Source: Periconia sp. R9002
Taxonomy: Eukaryota; Ascomycota; Dothideomycetes; Pleosporales; Periconiaceae
Length of the DNA stretch: 64,000 nt
Direction of reading: 5' to 3'
NCBI GenBank assembly: GCA_023627715.1
Contig: JAMAHW010000045.1
Coordinates: forward strand, 124,001-188,000
Position numbers and translations under genes: made by a program. This document shows, piece by piece, positions 55,439-64,000 of this stretch (positions within the stretch are counted from its first letter, which is position 1; every line of letters begins with the position of its first letter). The notes beneath the pieces are model-generated. The model was not told the DNA's origin. It ran no database searches and was given only the letters and a program-made list of their open reading frames with translations.

Positions 55439-57394
55439 ATGCCAGTGAATTGTGGTGCTTGGCACATTACATTGACACTCTGTACGCTTGCGCATGTCCT
55501 GCATGTCCTTGGCAAGCCGTTAAGCATTCCCCCAAGTCAATTCTGGTGAGTAACGTGGCTATGGTACACTCACATCTCTGACAATCCCAGGGAGGGTGCA
55601 GACGGGCCTTGGAGCACCTTTCGCGCTGAAGTAGGAACCCCCCCGCAACAGCTTCGCTTATTGCCTGCCCACGATCAATCGTCAGCATGGACTATCCTGT
55701 CCGAGGCCTGCTCCGCCAACGACAATGAATGCGCTGATTCACGCGGTCGAATCTTTCGCCGTGACAATTCGAGCACTTGGGAGAGGTTTGGGACTTACGA
55801 TACCAACCCCGTGCTAGAGTCAAAAGTCGGCTTGAAAGCTCTTGGCTTGTTCGGATGGGACGACCTCACCCTGGGTGCGTATTTCCCGGTACGAAGTAGT
55901 ATCGATATACCCTGTACGGTGCAGTTATGAGACATTTGTCTCCCACTGCATTACCCCTAGACAATTCATACTGACGCTGAATCCGCGATTTCAGGCTGGG
56001 TTGGCGACAACATGCCCACCATGAAGAACCAGAGCATCGTGGGCATTACTTCCAATGATTTCTGGATTGGCTCCTTGCCGCTGAACCCACGCCCCATCAA
56101 TTTTACGAACTACAACACTCCGATTCCTAGCCTCATGGAGAATTTGTTCAATCATACGGATGATCCGATCCCTAGTCTTAGCTGGTCCTACACCGCAGGT
56201 GCATACAACCTTGCTCCAAAAGTCCTCGGCAGCTTGGTCTTGGGAGGCTACGACACCACCCGTTTTCAACCCAACTCACTTTCCTTCCCTTTTGGCCAAG
56301 ACATCTCGTTCGACTTCCAGGTTGCCGTCCAGAGCATCACATCCAGCTTGGACAGTGGATCCATTCTCAGCACTGGCACTGGTAATGCTGTAATAGCCTA
56401 CATCAGCACTATGGTTGCGGATATCTGGCTTCCCGTGAGCGTCTGCGAGAAGTTCGAAAAGGCCTTCGGCCTCACTTGGGACCGCAATGCTGAAAGGTAT
56501 CTGATGAATTCGAGCTTGCATCAGACGCTTCTGGAAAAGAACCCATCTGTGCGCTTCACCATCGGACCAGAGATCTCGGGAGCCGGTGTAACGATCAATA
56601 TGCCGTACTGGAACTTTTACCATAGAACAAAACTAAATGCGACCAGCTCTTCGTCGGAGCAGCTCTACTTTCCTATCAAGCGTGCGGCCAACGATAGTCA
56701 GTACGTTCTCGGTCGAACGTTCCTCCAAAGCGCTCATCTCTCCGTTGATTACCATCGTCGAACTTTCAACCTGTCTCAGGCTCTCTATCCATCATCTTCA
56801 ACGGATTCGAAAATAGTCGCTGTCGATTCACCCCCCGGAAAAAATAGTTCAGGAGCTGCTGGCGGTGGTGACAAAGGTAGCAACGGTAGCAGTGGCGGTG
56901 ACGAAGCTAGTTCTAACGGTTTGGGCACCGGTGCTATTGCAGGAATCGCTATTGGCAGTGCCGCTCTCGCAGCAGCGCTCGCAGCAGTGGCTTTCCTTAT
57001 GTATCGCCGCCGCCAGAAGAAGGCTTTGACGAAGCAGGAATTGCCAGCGGTCGGCGCTCTTCACGAAGTACACGGCAATGACCGCAAAGTAGAGGCAGAT
57101 AATTACTTTACTCATGAAGCCGCCGGTGACGCGGTCTTCTTGTCAGAATTCAACGGCGACGGAAATGACAAAAAACTAGTTGAAGCAGATGGCAATGCAT
57201 ACCGAGCGCATGAAATGTTCGGTGATACTAGGATGCGCGCCGAAGTGTCTGGAGATACCAGGCTTCTCGCCGAAATGCCTGGAGATGTTGCTAATCTCGC
57301 CGAGTTGCCTGGAGACAGCGGAAAGATGGCAAAAACCTCAGCGGACACACCGCCGACGGATTATAAATTGGATTCGCAATCTTACGTTTTATGA
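55439..57394 (+). CDS. Membrane-anchored pepsin-like (A1 fold) protein lacking catalytic motifs
   Basis: Type I membrane protein of 596 residues. Exons 55439-55545, 55591-55874, 55995-57394. The start at 55439 gives a signal peptide (ITLTLCTLAHVLHVLGKP) followed by LSIPPSQFW, GADGPWSTFRAEVGTPPQQ, the standard entrance to this fungal A1-like family. The position of the first DTG reads LLPAHDQSSAWTI and that of the second reads AYISTMVADIWLP, so neither Asp-Thr/Ser-Gly triad is present and proteolysis is unlikely. VLGGYDTTRF and YVLGRTFLQSAHLSVDY are conserved fold markers. A Gly/Ser linker, one TM helix (AIAGIAIGSAALAAALAAVA) and an RRRQKK stop-transfer follow. The cytosolic tail has imperfect AExxGDxxxL repeats. 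Possibly a cell-wall sensor or scaffold. Confidence 0.88.
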
Positions 57395-58511
57395 TAATTA
57401 CCTAGTGGCTAAAAGAGCCTGTGGTACACCCTGGCAAGGTTTAAATACGTGTATAAAAATGATGCAATGATACCCTCTCTGATTTCTCATTAAGCTATAT
57501 CATGCCGGTTTTTTTTTGGTGATGCTCCCTACGTTAATACTCTTCCTAACTATTCTTTGCGCTGATATTTTCTGGGTGTCGTTACTCTCCCCCCTATGCA
57601 ATAATAGGGAGAAACAAGGCTCAAAAACCACATACGACAGCAGATACTCACTAGTGGTCACCTGACTAGCTCTTACCCGCCAGGACTATATTTGAGTAGA
57701 GCTTAATACTCAGAGATTTTTAGTTGTGAGTAACTCTAATACCTATGTTTCGTCTATGTACGTAGTCTCAGAACCAATTGTCGCATACTATTGTACAAAG
57801 ATAATGTCTGTAGATACTGTCAATAGTAAAAGAGTACTACCTCAACTGTCCATACTTAGTTCAAATGCTTCTAGTGTCTAGATCATATGTTAGTAATTTT
57901 CTTAGTAATGGTTTTGAAAGAAGTGTTGGCAGATTAGGCTTCTTTTGATCTTATTTCCCGCGTGTCTCATCAGCTGATAAGGCTGAGAAAAGGTACTCTG
58001 ACAATGTGATACGCCACGCTATTTACGGCAAGCAAAATAGTTCCGGGACTAGGTAGATCCTAGGCATTACAGACAATGTAAGTACTCATGGACTGTTGCC
58101 ATTTAGTAAGGCGAGAAAGGGAGGGTAGACATTGACTGAAAAGAGCGATTCACTCACACCATTTCTACATTTGATTCTTACTCCCTCAGTGCGGCCTCCT
58201 TGTACCCAGAACCACCGTGCTAGCAGCGTTGCCAGCGTTAGCGGTACCGACAACGCCAGGTATACCCATATGCTAGGTTCAGTGGAAATATTTCGCATGC
58301 CGTTCGAGTTAGTCTTTGTCATATTTACAGATTCCACGCCTAATAACGTGCACACAATAAACGAAGGGACCACAGGCTATATAAATGTCTATTCTGAGAC
58401 TAGAATTGCTGGCACCTAACCTATTAAGCGAGACCTAGGTACTATTGTCGCACAACTTCCAACTCTCAAGATACCTTCCTTCTCCATTTTAGCACATTTT
58501 CCACGGAATAT
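57395..58511. other. Intergenic
   Basis: 1.1 kb, AT-rich, between convergent genes. ORFs up to 95 codons (58086-58419, both strands) lack motifs. Confidence 0.45.
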
Positions 58512-60073
58512 TTACACGACAACAGCCTCCTTCGCGCTATTAAAGAATGTCCAAGTCTCTGATAGCCATAGAAGCAAAGGAACAAAGCACACAGACAAGA
58601 TAGCCAGCACCGAGTTTCCCCATCCAATTCCGAGAGCGCCGTGGTATAACGGTGGGCCAATTAGCGGGAGAAAGGTAGCGAATAAGGCCATGACCATCGC
58701 GGCTCCTGCAACAGCTGAAGCTCCATGTACTTCATAAGTGTCCACTAGATAGTTGTTGATTGGCAATATGCTCAATATCATGCTGAAGCCAATAACACCG
58801 GTTCCTATCAATGGAACGATCCAGTGGACATGTTTCTGGGCTGTCCAACCATACAACAATAGCCCTATCGGGAGCACAATCGATCCGAGTAGCATGTGAA
58901 AAAGTCGGTGGCAGGGCCTGAAGCTACCGTGCTTACGTTTTATGTGCTGCAGGTAGCGATCAGAGGTCATGCCGTATAAAGCCATGCCGATGACATTTCC
59001 GATTGCTTTGCACCATCAGTGAGGGTTTTGTGAGAAGCCGGAATATTTAAGCTCACCCCTTGCAAGAAAGGTATTCCCAACACTGCGTTCGGAGATAAAG
59101 TAGACGCTTTGCATAACGTCAGTGAGTGTTGTTAGTACGAGATAAGATATGCCGTATGTGAAGCCTGAGTAGACGGCAACCAGGAAAAGTGTAGGGGACG
59201 TGAACAGCATTTTGACCGGGCGAAAGATCGATGATCGAAGAGCGAGGCCGGGATTTTCCTTGGGCCCACCATTTATGGCATCGGAACCTCCCCGCGATGT
59301 GGCAGCTCTCTGCTCGAGTATCTTGAATCTGTATATCTCTTTGAAGAAGGCAAACGAGAGCCCAGTAACAATAGCGACCGAGATGACGACGATCCAGATA
59401 GTCCAACGCCACCCGAGTTTTGCGTTGATATATGACCCCACCACGGGCGCAACAAAGGGTCCTAGTAGAGGTATCGCAATCGATATCGCCATAGCGCGTC
59501 CTCGTTGCTCGACAACGAACATGTCGCCGATGATAGTTGGTCCTAGCGTGAGGGTGGTATTCACACACCCATTGAGAAAACGAAAAGCTGTCAACATCTG
59601 CACATTGACCGACAAGGCCGATGCCACTGAAAAGATCAAAAACAGCACGTTACCCGCTAGGAACACGGGCCTTCGACCAAAGCGCTCCGTCGCAGACCCG
59701 ACAAAGATTTGTCCGGCTGCTTCACCGAACTCCCAGATGGAAACGAGGAACGTGAGATAAAACTTCCCGCTCGTATGGAACTGATCTAGTATATTTGGTA
59801 CGGCGGGGACGATGGTGATGGTCCCGAAATTTCTGCGTCGTGTTTCGTGAGTATACAGTATGCTATGGAGGGTTTTCAAAGTCAAACGTACCCCAGGAAG
59901 CTGGCAAATGTTCCCAAACTCACAACCACCCATTTCCTCCACGTTGGCCAATTGAAGGGATCTTCCGGATCCTTCTCATCGAAGCGGATTTTTTCGGCTT
60001 TTGGATCGGTGTGGCGCTTGACGTGGTCTTGAAATTTTCTTTCTATCGTCTCAATTCGGTACTTGTCTTCCAT
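58512..60073 (-). CDS. MFS multidrug/polyamine-type transporter (DHA1-like)
   Basis: Twelve-TM-type carrier of 483 residues. Exons on the minus strand: 60073-59892, 59832-59057, 59005-58512, all in frame. The N-terminus ends DEKDPEDPFNWPTWRKW, the usual cytosolic lead of DHA1 drug:H+ antiporters. TM1 continues across the first intron (ASFLG, NFGTITIVPAVPNIL). Loop 2-3 has motif A (GSATERFGRRPVF), TM4-5 have RFLNGCVNTTLTLGPTIIGD and AISIAIPLLGPFVAPVVGSY (motif C-like). The last exon ends with ILSVCFVPLLLWLSETW. Likely exporter of drugs or metabolites across the plasma membrane. It is divergent from the PTH11-like gene, with the UstYa gene beyond; a role in exporting a local product is a guess. 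Confidence 0.93.
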
Positions 60074-60967
60074 AGCTGTATAGAATATCCCATTAAACTA
60101 CTGGTTAGAGGCATTGCTGTGGTCGTTCCGTCCACGTTAGAATACATGTTGTAGCCCATTCCGCCAAAAAAGAACGCTAACAGAACGTAATCATCCCCAC
60201 TTCTACCCCAAGTACCTAGGTACTGCACAGTTCGTTGTTGCACGTAAGCCCCCACCAAGTCCCGTGACCAATCAAATCTACCTGCAGTTATATCAAGCTT
60301 CCTTAGAGTACTAGGATCTGCGGTCGACGTTATCTTCTGAGATCATACCTGCACCTGCACACCAACCGGCACATTTGGACCGTGCTGGATTAGGCAGGTG
60401 CTGCGCTCCCGAGGCACAGTCCAACGAACACGAAACAAGCATTGGGAACTCTTCGCCCGTATATCCCCATCTTTCGGGTAGAGATGATACCGCTCCTCTG
60501 CAATATAACATGTACCGGGGTGCCGGGCTACCGGTTGTTGCATTTCTCATCCTGCCAGTTGCCTTTTCGTCATTCCCGTTGCCTTCTCATGTCCACATGA
60601 TTTTGTTGTGCGTCGGAATTCCACTGGCTGAGCTACAACTATTTTATTTGGAAGGACATATGTAGAGGTAAATATGGGATATAGTTCCACAGCGCAGGTA
60701 CGCCAAGTGAAAGAAGCTTTTCAAGCCTTTTTTTCACGATTGACGCTGGGGGTTGAGGCTGGGCGACGTTTAGGCGCCTCATACGTCGTAAAGAGACTAT
60801 CTTACAGTGTAAGATAAGTTCGGATTCCGTAGCTGATATCTGTGTTTCCGGCCTGAGTTAGGGTTCGGGATGAAAGCAGTCGCTCGTGTTGATATGGGCA
60901 GAAAATTTAATATTCATCTTGTTCCCCAGATCATTATGCAGTACCTGGTTCAAAACTCATCACTACA
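60074..60967. other. Divergent promoter region, MFS/PTH11-like
   Basis: 894 bp between divergent starts. No clear element and no ORF with motifs. Confidence 0.5.
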
Positions 60968-62201
60968 ATGTCTGCCAATGAACTTCCCATTGCATTTATA
61001 TCCGCTGGAAATGTGGTCACAGCCAGCGTTGTACTTCCTCTTCTGGGACTTGTCGCAGTGGCTTTGCGGTTCTGGAGACGCACATCTCGGAAAATGGGAG
61101 TCAGCGTAGATGATTGGTTGATCCTTTTCGCATTGGTAAGTGACTAGGAGAAATGTTTTCTCTAGAAATTTGTCGGCTGAATCGAATGCTAGGTGTTCGT
61201 GATTGGCATGGGTGTCGTGCAACTTTATGGCGTCTCACAGCACGCTGTCGGCTACCCATCACAAGAGTTCAAGACGCCGCTCGAAAAACTGACTTCTCTT
61301 CCTCCGGAGCAGCGACTTGTTGAGCTGATTTACTGGATTACATGGCTGCTGATGTTACCTGCCAATGGGCTCATCAAACTAAGCACGATATTTCTCTACC
61401 GCCGTATCTTCATGGTGATGAAACACAGAACCTTCGACATCGCTTCGATTGTAGTCGCAGCTATTTGCACGTTGTGGACTATTGCCTTCTTCTTTGCAAC
61501 TATTTTTGGATGCGGTATTCATGTTGAGTATGCGTGGGGCTCTCTCGGACAAATTATGAGCTGCAATACCAATACACGGCTAGATGGGATGATGATCTCG
61601 GATTTGATCACGGACATCATGGTCTGGCTGCTCCCAATTCCAGTGGTGAGTTATGGGTGCACAGCCGAATCAGGAATCAGCTAATCCGGTGCACAGGTAT
61701 GGAGGCTCCAAATGAGCACATCGCGCAAAATAGGCGTGACAGCAATCTTCCTGCTCGCCGCGTGTTCGCTTGCCGCCGCAGTCGTTCGTCTCATTATCCA
61801 GCTACAAATTTCCCATGGCGGTTACGCTGCACATACAAATGTCGACCGTGAGTAGCTCATTTTCCCTTCTCATACCCGCATGATAGTGACCAAAGACAGT
61901 GACGCTCACTGCAAACCTCTACTGGTGCATGATCGAGAGCGGTATTGCGCTCATTGCATCTTGTCTGCCAGTACTAAGCGCGCTCTTCCGATACACAACC
62001 CTTTCATCCGCGTTGAGCCAGCTTCGGAGCAAGCTCGTCAAATCAATTCAGAGTTCTGATAAAGAATCGAAAAGGAGCACAACTACTGATCACGAGCTAG
62101 GAAATGTGCCGGCATTTTCTATCCACGTACAGCGGCGGTTTGATGTAGGGAGCGAATCGCAAAAGTCACTTCGTGCCCCGTCAGAAAGGAGCTTAGTATA
62201 A
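60968..62201 (+). CDS. PTH11/SAT4-type rhodopsin-domain membrane protein
   Basis: Seven-TM protein of 357 residues, exons 60968-61135, 61193-61645, 61697-61847, 61900-62201. TM1 is GNVVTASVVLPLLGLVAVAL followed by RFWRRTSRKMGVSVDDWLIL, the signature of the fungal rhodopsin (SAT4) domain. Other markers are YWITWLLMLPANGLIKLSTI, LYRRIF, CTLWTIAFFFATIFGC, DLITDIMVWLLPIPVVWRLQ and WCMIESGIALIASCLPVL. The C-terminal tail is cytosolic and charged. There is no CFEM domain, so it is not the full PTH11 type. These proteins are putative GPCR-like sensors; some lie in metabolite clusters. No signal peptide. Function here unproven. Confidence 0.92.
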
Positions 62202-62508
62202 AGGCGGCAGATCATAAATTGGAGGTTGCTGAATCTTAGCAAGCGTGTTGTTGGTATATGGACAATTATCTTCAAACTTAAAACTTAGTATTGGAAATCA
62301 AACACAGGAATAATCGCACCTGCGACAAGTTACGAAACTATACTATTCTTCAATATACCATCCTTTTGTCGTCTATAGGACCAGAAATAGCTCGAAAATT
62401 ACATTTGTCACGCAACCCCAACTAGTCGCCATCAGATACATCTAAGCTCCCCTGCAAAGTAAAGAAGTTTGTTAACGTCAAATCCTGTAAAAGCTTCACC
62501 CGCTAGCA
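62202..62508. other. Intergenic, convergent 3' ends
   Basis: 307 bp of 3' flank; nothing recognised. Confidence 0.5.
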
Positions 62509-63418
62509 TCACGCATCGGTCTTGTACTTCCGCCACCAACTTGAGGAACCTTCCAGCCATTTTGCCTCGCTCATTTCTTTGTACGGACTCCCTTCGGGGC
62601 AGAAACGATATCGATCCAGCTCCCTAAAGCCCGGATCGCCCATCTTCCCGATGTGACGCCAGCATGCCGTATGCTGCATTGCCCAGTCCTCCAGTTTCGA
62701 AAAGTCGCGGCACATCCTGTACTGCCCTTGTCCACTCGCTCGATTCTGCTGAAACCCGGTGTATCTCGGAACATCATCTGCATTACACATGACCTCATCG
62801 CGTAGTACGAGAAGGCAATGCTGAAGATGGCCCCAAGGCGTGCTCTGGGCCGCGTTGGAACGGAACTCAGTGAGAGCAATGCGGATCGTTTTTACACAGT
62901 GCAGATTGTGATATGCATTGATGAGATAAACTCCTTTGGTATTGTCCCATGGGAACCTTTGGGCGCGAGGTAGTCCCTTAGATCTGGCGTAGTCATCTGA
63001 CAGCGCAATTTGGCCAACATCGTAGCTAGTATTTCCCCACAGTTCGTCCTGCTCTGTCTCATTATGAGCTTTGAGCGGTGTCCAGGGCCGTGAAATATTT
63101 CGCTCGAGTCCAGCTATGAACCTTGTTAGACTGTATGCAGAAAGGGGGTGCTGGTATTGACTGACCGTACGCTGAAGGCTCAGAGACAGTCTGCTTCAGA
63201 TTTTTGTTTGGAGTATTGGCTTGCATTGCATGCATGCCCAGAAAAAGATTCAAGATTAAGGAAAGACCCAGGGCGAGCTTCCACGAGAAAACAAAGCGGC
63301 TCACACTCGACTTTGGTTCGGAAATAAACTCATTTTTCCACTCAATATTCAGCTCATCAATCAATCCATGAATCTCTTCGGTCATGTCGGAGGACCGGTT
63401 ATGGAAAAATCGAGCCAT
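62509..63418 (-). CDS. UstYa-family (DUF3328) protein
   Basis: Type II membrane protein of 285 residues. Exons on the minus strand: 63418-63166 and 63113-62509. One TM helix (KLALGLSLILNLFLGMHAM, about residues 47-65) follows a short cytosolic N-terminus. After the intron comes AGLERNISRPW, then the two diagnostic HxxHC motifs: AYHNLHCVKTIRIAL (62896-62910) and HLQHCLLVLRDEVMCNADD (from 62829). The family includes UstYa/UstYb, oxidases that cyclise fungal ribosomal peptides (ustiloxin, asperipin), and relatives in other clusters. Both His motifs are intact, so activity is plausible. No repeated-core precursor peptide with Kex2 sites was found in the 10 kb to the left; the partner may lie beyond the right edge. 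Confidence 0.93.
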
Positions 63419-64000
63419 GGCGCTGAGACAAATTTCACGATGAAGATCGAGCTGAGGTGGAAAGACGTAAGTTGAAAAAACTTATTCCTGTAACTTGACA
63501 TCACAGCTTGGGGACACCGATGCGTGGGTTTCGCACACTGGTCAATTGAAATTCAGCCAGCTACGTCAGCTGGAGGTGCATATACCAAACTTATCGGCCG
63601 GGATCTTATCTTTGCAAGGGTCATCTGACATGCAGGGCCCTCCACCTTTTTTTAACTAGGTCAGCTTGATATTGAATGCCCTGCGTCCACATGATAGGTT
63701 TATTTGGAACTTGCATTTTATTGCCTGTTTCAAGGCAGATGGGCATGCAAGTGACCAAAGCTCTGAACGGGAGTTGTGACCGGAAGTTTTGAAAGGATTG
63801 ATGACCGAATGCAAGAACAAATGGTATGATTTGTCTACCTTGATAATATCTCTGGTTGCCACCGATGATCGTGATGCATCCACTAAAATTGTCTCCCAAA
63901 CTATGCTATTTCGGTTTCCAATTCGACCGAGAGCACGAACACGAAAAAAAAGCCTGTCTTCTATCACTTCAGATCCGCGTCAACCTCGGGTTCAGATGGT
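63419..64000. other. Right-edge flank
   Basis: Promoter of the UstYa gene and sequence to the window end. A 103-codon minus frame at 63656-63967 shows no signal peptide, repeat or domain; I do not call it. Confidence 0.4.

Noticed and set aside
59200..59760. 186-codon plus-strand frame
   Set aside because: Antisense to a well-supported MFS exon with all family motifs; composition is not protein-like.
63656..63967. 103-codon minus frame considered as a RiPP precursor for the UstYa protein
   Set aside because: No signal peptide and no repeated core with KR or KK cleavage sites.

Overview
The window is nuclear DNA of a filamentous ascomycete (Pezizomycotina). Most genes carry short introns of about 45-130 bp with GT...AG ends and CTAAC-like branch sites. 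The families are typical of that group: highly reducing polyketide synthase, Zn2Cys6 and bHLH regulators, a LaeA-type methyltransferase, a PTH11/SAT4 receptor, a UstYa-family protein and a HET-like protein. I cannot place it to class or species from sequence alone. All exon models were built by hand from reading frame, splice signals and remembered family motifs; no database search was possible.

Left part (1-31 kb) looks like a secondary-metabolite region. It opens inside the KS domain of a highly reducing PKS (1-6904, 5' end off the window). Next come a covalent-flavin oxidase (7286-8867), a secreted amidohydrolase (9935-11188), a Zn2Cys6 regulator (11649-12984), a bHLH regulator (13409-14328), a transaldolase-like enzyme whose 3' end overlaps the bHLH gene (14219-15430) and a sugar-type MFS transporter (16192-18242). 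A second block of modifying enzymes follows: P450 (20005-21599), SDR (22276-23248), Erg3-like desaturase (24221-25301), secreted epoxide hydrolase (25670-27100) and an 11-exon LaeA-like methyltransferase (29247-30919). It has no backbone synthase of its own, so it may serve the PKS or belong to other pathways. The PKS has no visible release domain and its methyltransferase region lacks the SAM motif.

Middle part (31-50 kb) is mixed. It holds a GH78-type rhamnosidase (32242-34759), a frameshifted NmrA/SDR pseudogene (35182-35790), a HET-like gene missing the centre of its domain (36097-38019) and a 294-bp foldback element with 43-bp perfect terminal inverted repeats (38211-38504). These are followed by an asparaginase-type Ntn hydrolase, a SYLF-SH3 (Ysc84/Lsb3-type) protein, an amidase, a second Zn2Cys6 regulator and an SGNH hydrolase gene broken by an in-frame TGA.

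Right part (50-64 kb) is rich in surface and membrane proteins: a 1019-residue Ser/Asn/Pro-rich probable GPI protein with internal repeats, a 16-bp minisatellite running into a 97-base assembly gap, a membrane-anchored pepsin-like protein without recognisable catalytic motifs, a DHA1-type MFS transporter, a PTH11-like receptor and a UstYa-family protein near the edge. The last three could be the edge of a second biosynthetic locus beyond the window.
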